Positions 8,426-16,165 of a DNA stretch of 64,000 nt are shown in pieces. The first letter of the stretch is position 1; every line of letters begins with the position of its first letter. Below the pieces are notes generated by a model. The model was not told the origin of the DNA. It saw nothing but the letters and a program-made list of their open reading frames with translations, and ran no database searches. Source of the stretch: Hyphomonadaceae bacterium (GTDB taxonomy: Bacteria > Pseudomonadota > Alphaproteobacteria > Caulobacterales > Aquidulcibacteraceae). The DNA is taken from NCBI GenBank assembly GCA_023384105.1, contig JAHDXR010000005.1, forward strand, positions 186,001 through 250,000, read 5' to 3'. Made by a program: the position numbers and the translations under genes.

Positions 8426-9183
8426 GGCCTGACGAGAATCGCCCGGTTCTGGGCGTGATCTCCTGCAACCGCGACGTCGAGAACCAGGCCGCGCAAGTGG
8501 TGATGACGCGCTATCTCAACTCGGCGCTCACCTACGCCAACGCGGCGGCGCTGCTGGCGCCGGCGATGCCGGGACTGATTCACGCGCGCGAAGTGGCGCC
8601 GCGGCTCGACGGGCTGCTGCTGACCGGCACGCCCTCCAACCTCGATCCCAAGCGCTACGGCGATCTCGCCGACGACGCGCCGGGCCCGTTCGATCCCGAT
8701 CGCGACGAGATGACGGCGCGGCTGATCGAAGCGATGCTCGATCTCGGCAAGCCGGTGTTCGGCATCTGCCGCGGCTTCCAGGAGCTGAACGTCGCCTTCG
8801 GCGGCACGCTGCGGCGCGACATGGCCGAGCATCCGGAGCTGATCGCCCACCACGCGCCGAGCGACAAGAGCTTCGCCGAGTATTTCGAGCATGTGCATCC
8901 GGTGACGCTCAAAGAGGGCGTGCTGAAAAGCGCCTACGGCAAGAGCGAGCTCGATGTCGTCAGCGTCCACTACCAGGGCGTCGACAAGCTGGGCGCGGGC
9001 CTCAGGGTCGAGGCGGTGGCGCCCGACGGCGTGGTCGAAGCCGTCTCCGCCGAGGTCAACGGCGCGCCGGTGCTCGCGGTGCAATGGCATCCCGAGTGGA
9101 AGGCGCACGAGAACCCCGAAAGCCAGATGTTCTTCAAGCTTTTGGGCCGGGCTCTGCGCCGCCGGCCGCTGGTCCCGCGCTGA
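8422..9183 (+). CDS. puuD: Gamma-glutamyl-gamma-aminobutyrate hydrolase PuuD
   Basis: This 253-residue class I glutamine amidotransferase-like hydrolase splits gamma-glutamyl-GABA to glutamate and GABA, the last step of the Puu pathway. The nucleophile is Cys116 in FGICRGFQELNVAFGG, and the rest of the triad is His223 and Glu225 in VQWHPEW. No synthetase partner domain is present, as expected for PuuD. The ATGA overlap with the ABC ATPase gene supports the polyamine role. Confidence 0.92.
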   Translation: MRPDENRPVLGVISCNRDVENQAAQVVMTRYLNSALTYANAAALLAPAMPGLIHAREVAPRLDGLLLTGTPSNLDPKRYGDLADDAPGPFDPDRDEMTARLIEAMLDLGKPVFGICRGFQELNVAFGGTLRRDMAEHPELIAHHAPSDKSFAEYFEHVHPVTLKEGVLKSAYGKSELDVVSVHYQGVDKLGAGLRVEAVAPDGVVEAVSAEVNGAPVLAVQWHPEWKAHENPESQMFFKLLGRALRRRPLVPR

Positions 9184-9222
9184 CGCGCGCGCCACAACAC
9201 ATTTCGTCCGAGGGAAAACACC

Positions 9223-10626
9223 ATGGCCGCCCCGCGCAACTACAACATCGCCGAACTTCGCCGGCTCGACGTCGCCCACCACCTGCCGGCGCAAGCCAAT
9301 TACGCCGAGATCGAAGCGCTCGGCGGCAGCCGCATCATCACCCGCGCCGAGGGCTGCACCATCTATGACGGCGACGGGAACGCCATTCTCGACGGCATGG
9401 CGGGGCTGTGGTGCGTGAATGTCGGCTATGGCCGCGAGGAACTCGTGCGCGCGGCCGCCGAGCAGATGCAGGAGCTGCCGTTCTACAACACCTTCTTCAA
9501 GACGGCGACGCCGCCGCCGGTGATGCTGGCGGCGAAGCTGGCGCAGCTGCTGGGCGGCCGGCTGCAGCACGTGTTTTTCAACTCGTCGGGTTCGGAAGCG
9601 AACGACACCGTCTTCCGAATGGTGCGCCATTACTGGAAGTCGAAGGGCGAGCCCAAGCGCGCCAATTTCATCAGCCGCTGGAACGCCTATCACGGTTCGA
9701 CCGTCGCCGGCGTCAGCCTCGGCGGCATGAAGCTCATGCACGCCATCGGCGATCTGCCGATCCCCGGCGTGCATCACGTGATGCAGCCTTATCGCTTCAA
9801 CGAAGGCTTCGGCGAGGACGAGGAAGCGTTCGCGGCGCGGGCGGCGCAGGAAATCGAGGACAAGATTCTCGAACTCGGCCCCGAGAGCGTCGCCGCCTTC
9901 ATCGGCGAGCCGGTGCAGGGCGCGGGCGGCGTGATCATTCCGCCCAAGGGCTACTGGAAGCGCGTCGACGCGATCTGCAAGAAGTACGGCGTCCTGCTCG
10001 TTTCCGACGAAGTGATCTGCGGCTTCGGCCGGCTCGGCGCCTGGTTCGGCTTCCAGCATTTCGGCGTCACGCCCGATCTCGTCTCGATGGCGAAGGGGCT
10101 GTCGTCGGGCTATCTGCCGATCTCCGCCGTCGGCGTGTCGGACGAGATCGTGAAGGTGCTGCGCGAGAAGGGCGGCGAGTTCATTCACGGCTACACCTAT
10201 TCGGGCCACCCGGTTTCCGCCGCCGTGGCGCTGAAGAACCTCGAAATCATCGAACGCGAAGGCTTGGTCGAGCGCGTGAAGGACGATGTCGGCCCGTACT
10301 TCGCCAATGCGCTGAGGCGGCTCGATGGCGATCCGCTGGTGGGCGAAGCGCGCTCGCTCGGGCTGATCGGCGCGGTCGAGATCGTGGCGAAGAAGGGGAC
10401 GAACGAGCGCTTCACCGGCAAGGAGGGCAAGGCCGGGCCGATCGTCCGCGACGTCTGCATCAAGAACGGCCTGATGGTGCGCGGCATCCGCGACTCGATC
10501 GTGATGTGCCCGCCGCTCGTCATCACGCACGCGGAGATCGACCGCATGGTCGATATCATCGCCCGTTCGCTGCGCGAGGCCGAGCCGGCGCTGCGCGCGC
10601 TGCCGGCGGACGAGCAAGCCGGCTGA
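9223..10626 (+). CDS. spuC: Class III aminotransferase, putrescine/omega-amino acid:pyruvate type
   Basis: The 467-residue protein is complete and has the marks of putrescine/beta-alanine:pyruvate aminotransferases: GMAGLWCVNVGYGR, FFNSSGSEANDTVFRM, WNAYHGSTVAG, the cofactor aspartate in VLLVSDEVICGFGRLG, and the PLP lysine in SMAKGLSSGYLP. It starts 39 bp after puuD with a GAGGG-like ribosome site. It probably deaminates putrescine, spermidine or GABA, giving a route that bypasses the gamma-glutamylated intermediates. Which amine it prefers cannot be read from the sequence. Confidence 0.9.
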   Translation: MAAPRNYNIAELRRLDVAHHLPAQANYAEIEALGGSRIITRAEGCTIYDGDGNAILDGMAGLWCVNVGYGREELVRAAAEQMQELPFYNTFFKTATPPPVMLAAKLAQLLGGRLQHVFFNSSGSEANDTVFRMVRHYWKSKGEPKRANFISRWNAYHGSTVAGVSLGGMKLMHAIGDLPIPGVHHVMQPYRFNEGFGEDEEAFAARAAQEIEDKILELGPESVAAFIGEPVQGAGGVIIPPKGYWKRVDAICKKYGVLLVSDEVICGFGRLGAWFGFQHFGVTPDLVSMAKGLSSGYLPISAVGVSDEIVKVLREKGGEFIHGYTYSGHPVSAAVALKNLEIIEREGLVERVKDDVGPYFANALRRLDGDPLVGEARSLGLIGAVEIVAKKGTNERFTGKEGKAGPIVRDVCIKNGLMVRGIRDSIVMCPPLVITHAEIDRMVDIIARSLREAEPALRALPADEQAG

Positions 10627-10638
10627 ACAAACCCACTA

Positions 10639-10766
10639 TGGACCGCCGGCGTCCCGCCGGCCCGCTCGAACCTACGAAGGCGCGAGCGAACGGCTCCGCC
10701 GCGCATGCAACGCGGAGCGCTCTCTTTTCAGAAGTACGCACATGCCGGCGTCCCGCCGGCGGTCCA
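10639..10766. repeat. Palindromic element A, 128-bp two-unit copy
   Basis: The element begins TGGACCGCCGGCG and ends CGCCGGCGGTCCA, so its ends are inverted copies, with the CCCGCCGGC core repeated inside each end. The spacer contains a GCATGCAACG segment also seen in element C. It fills the space between two converging genes and ends three bases before the stop codon of the GntR gene, so it may also act as a bidirectional transcription stop, though there is no T-run. Confidence 0.75.
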
Positions 10767-10769
10767 CGG

Positions 10770-11450
10770 TCAGGCGCTCAGCCCGCCTTCGCGCGCGAGG
10801 CCTGAGCGCATGACCAGGCCCATGCCGTCGGTGATGTCGGTGGCGATGGCCGCGTGCAGCGCCTCGGCGTCGCCCGCCTTGATCGCATCGACCGCGGTGC
10901 GGTGATTGCCGTGCAGATCGGTGCTGGCGACATGGCCATGCATGTTGCGCATGAACGGGCCGAACTGCAGCCACAGCGTCTCGATCAGATGCGTCAGCGT
11001 CCGGCGCGGCTGGATGTTGTAGAGCGTGAAGTGGAAACCGTGATTGCTCTGCATGTAGGCGTCGGTGTCGCCGCTCTCGATCGCCGCATCGAGCGCGTCG
11101 TCGAGCGCGATCAGCCGCTCCACGTCCGCGTCGGTGAGGTGCGGCAGCGCCAGCGCGGCGGCTTCCGGCTCCAGCAGCAGGCGGCAGCTCAGCAGGTCTT
11201 CGAAGCGCTCCGGCGTCATCGCCGGCACGCGCACGCGGCGCTTGGCCCGGATCGCGAGCGCGCCTTCGGCCGCCAGCCGCGAAAGCGCATCGCGCACCGG
11301 CGTCTGGCTGACGCCGAGTTCGGCGGCGATTGAGCGGGTCGAGAGTTCATGGCCCGGCGACATGCGTCCGTGGATCAGGCGCTGGCGCAATTCGTTATAG
11401 ACGACGGCGTTGAGGCCTTCGTCCACTGTTGCTTCAGGGAGTCTCGTCAT
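10770..11450 (-). CDS. GntR-family (FCD/FadR subfamily) transcriptional regulator
   Basis: The 226-residue protein has an N-terminal winged helix (LSTRSIAAELGVSQTPVRDALSRLA, residues about 36-60) and a C-terminal all-helical FCD ligand domain with the usual Asp/His metal-site pattern (NHGFHFTLY, HGNHRTAVDAI). It lies between the importer operon and the puuA/puuB pair and is divergent from the latter, so it most likely controls polyamine or GABA use. The start chosen is the ATG at 11450. Confidence 0.9.
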   Translation of the reverse strand: MTRLPEATVDEGLNAVVYNELRQRLIHGRMSPGHELSTRSIAAELGVSQTPVRDALSRLAAEGALAIRAKRRVRVPAMTPERFEDLLSCRLLLEPEAAALALPHLTDADVERLIALDDALDAAIESGDTDAYMQSNHGFHFTLYNIQPRRTLTHLIETLWLQFGPFMRNMHGHVASTDLHGNHRTAVDAIKAGDAEALHAAIATDITDGMGLVMRSGLAREGGLSA

Positions 11451-11531
11451 GACCCGGGGACCCTAAGGTAAAGCCGCCGCAATTAAAGTGAAAAACGACA
11501 AGCGGCGACATATCCGGCGCGGCGGGCGCGC

Positions 11532-11561
11532 TTGACTTCGTATCAAGCCCACACTCATAGT
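11532..11561 (+). promoter_or_regulatory. Candidate sigma-70-type promoter for puuA
   Basis: A TTGACT hexamer at 11532-11537 and a CATAGT hexamer at 11556-11561 are separated by 18 bp, in the divergent region between the GntR gene and the ligase at 11739. The following ATGTTGTAATCA stretch overlaps the expected transcription start and could be bound by the GntR protein. The 170-nt leader this implies shows nothing else I recognise. Confidence 0.35.
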
Positions 11562-11738
11562 ATGTTGTAATCAGGTGACTAATGCGCCCCTGCGGCCTTC
11601 TCTCGAAGGCGAATGCGCGCGGTTCGCGAGCGGCATTTGCATGCAGCTTCGCCGCTTTTCCGCGCGCGTTTGAGTTGACCCTCAGAACGTTACGCTGCGC
11701 CATTCCGGCGCCGGGCGCGGTTGTCCGCATGGTGTTTC

Positions 11739-13103
11739 ATGGCTGAAAAGAGTTTCGCAACCTGGATCAAGGAGCGAGGCATCGGCGAGGTCGAGTGCCT
11801 GGTCCCCGACCTCAACGGCGTCATCCGCGGCAAGGTGTTTCCGGCGCAGAAGTTTCTTCAAAGCGAACGTGACGGCTCGCTCCGGATTCCGTCGAGCATC
11901 TATCTGCTGACGGTGACAGGCGAGTATGCCGACGACGCCGACGAGGCGCTGTCGATGCAGGATCCCGACGTCGTGCTGCGGCCGGATCCGGACACGATCT
12001 GCGTCGCGCCGGGCTACAAGACGCCCACCGCCTTCGTGTTCGCGGACGCCTATCACACCAGCGGCGAGCCGTACGACATCGCCCCGCGCCACGTGTTGAA
12101 GAAGGTGGTCGAACTCTACGAGGCGGAGGGCCTGCGCCCGGTCGTGGCGCCTGAACTGGAATTCTATCTCACCCAGGTGAACACCGATCCCGATCTGCCG
12201 CTGGCGCCGCCGGCGGGCCGTTCCGGTCGCTCGGAGACGGCGCCGCAGCCCTACGGACTCGAGGCGATCACCGAATACGAAGACCTGATCGAGACGATCT
12301 ACGAGCACGCCGAGGCGGCCTCGCTGCATCTCGACACGATGATTCACGAAAGCGGCACCGCCCAGCTCGAGATCAACTTCAACCACGGCGATCCGGTGCA
12401 CGTCTCCGACCAGGTGCTGGTGTTCAAGCGCATCGTCCGCCAGGTGGCGCTGAAGCACGGCGTCTATGCGACGTTTATGGCCAAGCCGATGGAGAACCAG
12501 CCGGGCAGCGCCATGCACCTGCACGTGTCCATCGTCGACGCCAAGAAGGGCGAGAACCTGTTCGGCGTCGAACCCGGCCAGGGCGGCGACGGCAATACCG
12601 ACCGGTTCCGCCATTTCGTCGGCGGTTTGCAGAAGTACCTTGGCGAGTGCACGCCGCTGTTTGCGCCGAACGTGAACTCGTTCCGCCGCATGCGGCCGGA
12701 TTTCTCCGCGCCGATCAATCTGCAATGGGGCTACGACAACCGCTCCTGCGGCCTGCGCGTGCCGATCTCGCGGCCGGAGAACCGGCGCATCGAGAACCGC
12801 CTGCCGGGCGCAGACGCCAATCCGTATCTCGCCATCGCCGCCGTGCTGGTGTGCGGCTATCTCGGCATGCGCGACAAGATCGACCCGGCGGCGATGGTGC
12901 AGGGCAGCGCCTACAAGTGGGCGCGCACGCTGCCGCGCACGCTGCGCGAGGGCCTGGACCGTTTCGCCAAGTGCGAACCGGTGATCGAGCTGCTCGGCCC
13001 GCACTTCTGCAAGGCGTTCCAGATGATCAAGGATCACGAGCTCGGCAATTTCGAAGGCGTGATCAGCTCCTGGGAGCGCGACCACCTGCTGCTCAAGGTC
13101 TGA
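11739..13103 (+). CDS. puuA: Gamma-glutamylputrescine synthetase-like ligase (glutamine synthetase family)
   Basis: The ATG at 11739 gives 454 residues with NLNGVIRGKVF, the metal-binding ESGTAQLEINFNHGD, GSAMHLHVSIVD and the active-site run NSFRRMRPDFSAP / GYDNRSCGLRVP / ENRLPGADANPYLA. It is a PuuA-type ligase that conjugates glutamate to putrescine. Only one base separates its stop from the GTG of the PuuB-like oxidase, which performs the next reaction, so this copy is the better puuA candidate of the two in the window. A TTG 18 bp upstream is in frame but less likely as start. Confidence 0.9.
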   Translation: MAEKSFATWIKERGIGEVECLVPDLNGVIRGKVFPAQKFLQSERDGSLRIPSSIYLLTVTGEYADDADEALSMQDPDVVLRPDPDTICVAPGYKTPTAFVFADAYHTSGEPYDIAPRHVLKKVVELYEAEGLRPVVAPELEFYLTQVNTDPDLPLAPPAGRSGRSETAPQPYGLEAITEYEDLIETIYEHAEAASLHLDTMIHESGTAQLEINFNHGDPVHVSDQVLVFKRIVRQVALKHGVYATFMAKPMENQPGSAMHLHVSIVDAKKGENLFGVEPGQGGDGNTDRFRHFVGGLQKYLGECTPLFAPNVNSFRRMRPDFSAPINLQWGYDNRSCGLRVPISRPENRRIENRLPGADANPYLAIAAVLVCGYLGMRDKIDPAAMVQGSAYKWARTLPRTLREGLDRFAKCEPVIELLGPHFCKAFQMIKDHELGNFEGVISSWERDHLLLKV

Positions 13104-13104
13104 C

Positions 13105-14388
13105 GTGGGATTCAATTCCGGCCTCGGCATGGAGCGGTCGTACTATGTCGCGACCGCCAATCCGTTCGCGTCGGCGCCGCAGCTCGAAGGCGAGGCGCGC
13201 GCCGACGTCGTCGTCATCGGCGGCGGCTATACCGGGCTGCATGCGGCGCTGAACGCCGCCGAGCGCGGCTATTCCGTCGCGCTCCTGGAAGCCGGGCGGA
13301 TCGGCTGGGGCGCCTCGGGCCGCAATGGCGGCCAGATGATCCCGGGCTGGCGCAAGGGCGCGGCCGAGCTGGTCGCGCGCTACGGCAAAGCGCAGGCGCG
13401 GCGGCTGTTCGACCTTGCGCTTGAAGCCCGCGCGCTCACGCTGGAGCGGATCGCGCGGCACGACATCCGGTGCGACCTGCGCAGCAACGGCCACCTCACC
13501 GCGGCGGCGAAGCCCGGCGATCTCTCATGGATGCGGACCGAGGCGGAAACGCTCGCCGGCGTGATGGACTATCAGCAGGCGCGCGTGCTGAGCGCCGAGG
13601 AAACGCGGGCCAGGGTCGCGGCGCAGGGCGTCCATGGCGGTCTGCTCGATGCGGGCGGCGGCCACCTGCATCCGCTGAACTACGCGCTGGGCCTCGCCGA
13701 CGCGGCGCGCAGCGCGGGCGTTGCGCTGTACGAGAACGCGCGCGTCGTCGGCGTTGACGCGCAGCGCGGCGTGATCGCGAGGACCGAAACCGGCGCGGTG
13801 AAAGCGCGCTACGGCGTGCTGGCGTGCGATGCGCTGCTGCACGGGCTCGAGCCGCGCATCGCCGGGCGCATCATGCCGGTGGCGAACTATCTGATCGCGA
13901 CCGAGCCGCTGCAGCGGCCGCAGGATCTGATCGCCGACCAGCTCGCCGTCAGCGACAGCCGCTTCGTCGTCAACTATTTCCGCCTCAGCGCGGACGGGCG
14001 CCTGGTGTTCGGCGGCGGCGAGCGCTACACGCCGGCGCCGCCCGCCGACATCGAAGCCTTCGTGCGCAGACACATGCTGCGGCTCTTCCCGCAGCTCCGC
14101 GCCGCGCGGATCGATTACGCCTGGGGCGGCCTGGTCTCGATCACGATGACGCGCATGCCCCATATCGGCCGCTTCGGCGATCTGTTCTACGCGCACGGCT
14201 ATTCCGGGCAGGGCGTGCTGACGCCGGCGCTGGTCGGCAAGGTGCTGGCCGAAGCGATGGCCGGCGCGGCGGAGCGCTTCGACGTGCTCGCGGGCCTCGC
14301 GCCGCCCGAGTTCCCCGGCGGCGCTGCGTTGCGCGCGCCGCTGCACGTGCTGGGCATGCTCTGGTACGCGCTGCGCGACCGGCTCTAA
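13105..14388 (+). CDS. puuB: FAD-dependent gamma-glutamylputrescine oxidase (PuuB-like)
   Basis: The 427-residue flavoprotein belongs to the DAO family: ADVVVIGGGYTGLHAALNAA (residues about 33-52) binds FAD, followed by GASGRNGGQMIPGW, and the C-terminal VSITMTRMPHIGRFGDLFYAHGYSG closes the FAD site. PuuB oxidises gamma-glutamylputrescine to the aldehyde with release of ammonia and H2O2. The GTG at 13105 is one base after the puuA stop; an in-frame ATG at 13129 (MERSYYVATANP) is an equally possible start. No aldehyde dehydrogenase follows. Confidence 0.9.
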   Translation: MGFNSGLGMERSYYVATANPFASAPQLEGEARADVVVIGGGYTGLHAALNAAERGYSVALLEAGRIGWGASGRNGGQMIPGWRKGAAELVARYGKAQARRLFDLALEARALTLERIARHDIRCDLRSNGHLTAAAKPGDLSWMRTEAETLAGVMDYQQARVLSAEETRARVAAQGVHGGLLDAGGGHLHPLNYALGLADAARSAGVALYENARVVGVDAQRGVIARTETGAVKARYGVLACDALLHGLEPRIAGRIMPVANYLIATEPLQRPQDLIADQLAVSDSRFVVNYFRLSADGRLVFGGGERYTPAPPADIEAFVRRHMLRLFPQLRAARIDYAWGGLVSITMTRMPHIGRFGDLFYAHGYSGQGVLTPALVGKVLAEAMAGAAERFDVLAGLAPPEFPGGAALRAPLHVLGMLWYALRDRL

Positions 14389-14412
14389 GGCGTCTCGGCG
14401 TCCCATCCGATG

Positions 14413-14463
14413 TGCAGGACGAAGCGGGGCCGCCGGCTTCCAGCCGGCATGCAACGTTTCCAC
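14413..14463. repeat. Element C, 51-bp GC-rich hairpin repeat
   Basis: The copy runs from TGCAGGACGAAGCGGGG to GCATGCAACGTTTCCAC, with a central GCCGGC stem. A near-identical copy of the same length lies in the opposite direction at 56493-56543. It sits between the convergent puuB and eda genes. Confidence 0.7.
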
Positions 14464-14484
14464 ATCTCGTCCGCATCCGACGCT

Positions 14485-15117
14485 TTACCGCAATCCCGCC
14501 GCCCGCCGCGCCGCCGCTTCGACGCCGCTCCAATCGCCGCCCTTGATCTTGTCCGCCGGCGCGATCCAGGAGCCGCCGACGCACAGCACGTTGCCGAGCG
14601 CGAGATAGCCGGGCGCTTTCTCGGCCGTGATCCCGCCGGTGGGGCAGAAGCGCGCCTGCGGGAACGGGCCGCCCTGCGCTTTCAGCGCGGCGGGGCCGCC
14701 GAGCTGTTCGGCGGGGAAGAACTTGAAGCAGCTGTAGCCGCGTTCGAGCCCGCGCTGGATTTCGCTCGAAGTGGCGACGCCGGGGATGAACGGAATGTCC
14801 CGCCTGGCCGCCGCCTTCAGCAGTTTCGGCGTGCCGCCGGGCGAAAGCGCATACTTGGCGCCGGCGCCGATCGCGGCGTCGAGATCGTCGGCCGTCAGCA
14901 CGGTGCCGGCGCCGACCACCATGGCCGGCGCCTCGCTGGCGACGGCGCGGATCGCATCGAGCGCGGCCGGTGTGCGCAGGGTGATCTCGACGGTGCGGAC
15001 GCCGCCCGCGAGCAGCGCGCGCGCCAGCGGCGGCGCCTGCGCGGCGTCTTCGATCACCACCACCGGCATCACCGGCGAAAGCCGCAATACGTCTTCGGGC
15101 GTCAGCTTTGCGCTCAT
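14485..15117 (-). CDS. eda: KDPG aldolase (2-dehydro-3-deoxy-phosphogluconate aldolase)
   Basis: This 210-residue class I aldolase splits KDPG into pyruvate and glyceraldehyde 3-phosphate, the final Entner-Doudoroff step. The Schiff-base lysine is Lys132 in YSCFKFFPAEQLGG, the catalytic glutamate Glu44 in TVEITLRTP, and VGAGTVLT and CPTGGI are the phosphate-binding parts. Its ATG overlaps the stop of the upstream sugar kinase by 4 bp. It is on the strand opposite to zwf and edd, which supply its substrate. Confidence 0.95.
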   Translation of the reverse strand: MSAKLTPEDVLRLSPVMPVVVIEDAAQAPPLARALLAGGVRTVEITLRTPAALDAIRAVASEAPAMVVGAGTVLTADDLDAAIGAGAKYALSPGGTPKLLKAAARRDIPFIPGVATSSEIQRGLERGYSCFKFFPAEQLGGPAALKAQGGPFPQARFCPTGGITAEKAPGYLALGNVLCVGGSWIAPADKIKGGDWSGVEAAARRAAGLR

Positions 15118-16109
15118 CGCCGCACGTCCGAGCCGGAATTGGAGAGATAGAACGCCACGTCGTCCGCCGTCGCCAGGTTGAAGTCGCCTGGAATGTAGTG
15201 CTTCAGGCAGGCCGCGGCCACGGCGAAGTCGAGCATCGCTTGTTCGTCCGCGCCGCTGACGAGTCCGTGCAGCAGGCCCGCCGCGAAGGCGTCGCCGCCG
15301 CCGATGCGGTCGACGATGCCGGCGACGGCGTGGGCGCGCGTGCGCGCGGCGCCGGCGCGGGTGACGCTGACGCCGCTAAGCTCATGATGATCGGCGCTGA
15401 TCACTTTGCGCTCGGTATGGGCGATGCGTTGCAGATGCGGATAGCGCGCAAACGCGATCTGCGCCGCCGCCTCGCTGCTTTCGGCGCGTTCGCCGGCGAC
15501 GAGGGCGATGTCGCGCGCTTCGGCGAAGGCGAGATCGGCCTCGGCGAACAGCGCATCGAGCACGGGCTTCGGATCGCCGCCGCGCGCCGCCCACAGCCTG
15601 GCGCGGAAATTGGCGTCGCAGGAGACTTTCACGCCCGCGGCGCGCGCGGCCTTCATCGCCCGCAATGCGGCGCCGGCGCCGTTTACGCTGACGGCCGGCG
15701 TGACGCCCGAGACGTGCAGCCAGTCGGCGCCGGCGAGCGCCGCGCCCCAATCGATCGCCTCCGGCGCGGCGAGCGCGAAGGCGGAATGAGCGCGGTCGTA
15801 GAGCACGTCGGCGGGGCGCTGGCCGGCGCCGGGCGTCAGGAAATAGAGTCCCATGCGGCCCGCGCCGAAGGCGACATGGCGGGTGTCGACGCCCCAGCGC
15901 CGCAGCTCCCCCAGCGCGCCATGCGCCAGCGCATTATCCGGCAGCACGCTGACGGCGCGCGCCTCGTGGCCCAGCCGCGCCAGCGAGACGGCGACATTGG
16001 CCTCGGCCCCGCCGACATGGCTCTCAAGCCGGGGCGTTTGCAGCATCAGCTCCCGGCCGGGGGCCGAGAGCCGGATCAGGATTTCGCCGAAACAGACGAT
16101 ACGGGCCAC
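15114..16109 (-). CDS. kdgK: PfkB-family sugar kinase, probable 2-dehydro-3-deoxygluconate kinase
   Basis: The ribokinase-fold protein begins ARIVCFGEILIRLSAPG and has the PfkB C-terminal signature region (RIGGGDAFAAGLLHG) with the catalytic aspartate. I chose the GTG at 16109 because GAAGG lies 7 nt before it and the product then starts like other KdgK proteins (331 residues); in-frame ATG (16136) and TTG (16163) lack ribosome sites. The enzyme would phosphorylate KDG to KDPG, feeding the overlapping eda gene. The LacI-type repressor gene directly precedes it, and a candidate operator lies in its leader. Confidence 0.88.
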   Translation of the reverse strand: MARIVCFGEILIRLSAPGRELMLQTPRLESHVGGAEANVAVSLARLGHEARAVSVLPDNALAHGALGELRRWGVDTRHVAFGAGRMGLYFLTPGAGQRPADVLYDRAHSAFALAAPEAIDWGAALAGADWLHVSGVTPAVSVNGAGAALRAMKAARAAGVKVSCDANFRARLWAARGGDPKPVLDALFAEADLAFAEARDIALVAGERAESSEAAAQIAFARYPHLQRIAHTERKVISADHHELSGVSVTRAGAARTRAHAVAGIVDRIGGGDAFAAGLLHGLVSGADEQAMLDFAVAAACLKHYIPGDFNLATADDVAFYLSNSGSDVRR

Positions 16110-16120
16110 GTGCTTGCCTT

Positions 16121-16138
16121 CGGTAACCGGTATCATTC
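16121..16138 (-). promoter_or_regulatory. Candidate LacI/GntR-type operator before kdgK
   Basis: On the minus strand the site reads AATGATACCGGTTACCG, an imperfect palindrome around ACCGGT. It resembles the ATGTTACC-type half-sites known for the E. coli gluconate repressor GntR, a LacI-family protein. It lies 12 nt upstream of the preferred kdgK start and 28 bp downstream of a LacI-family gene. The resemblance is from memory of the E. coli sites and has not been scored. Confidence 0.4.
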
Positions 16139-16165
16139 GACCATGAGCCGCCCGAAGGCGCAAGC

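Noticed and set aside
8344-10617. Very long minus-strand open frame opposite puuD and the aminotransferase
   Set aside because: It is the complement of two well-supported plus-strand genes; its product is rich in His, Arg, Asp and Gly with no recognisable domain, as usual for antisense frames in GC-rich DNA.
10639-10766. CRISPR-like reading of the repeated GCCGGC units
   Set aside because: Units are inverted, unequally spaced and dispersed through the window; there are no regular spacers and no cas genes.
11434-11730. 98-codon minus-strand frame in the GntR/puuA divergent region
   Set aside because: No ribosome site, no family likeness, and it covers the promoter candidate for puuA.
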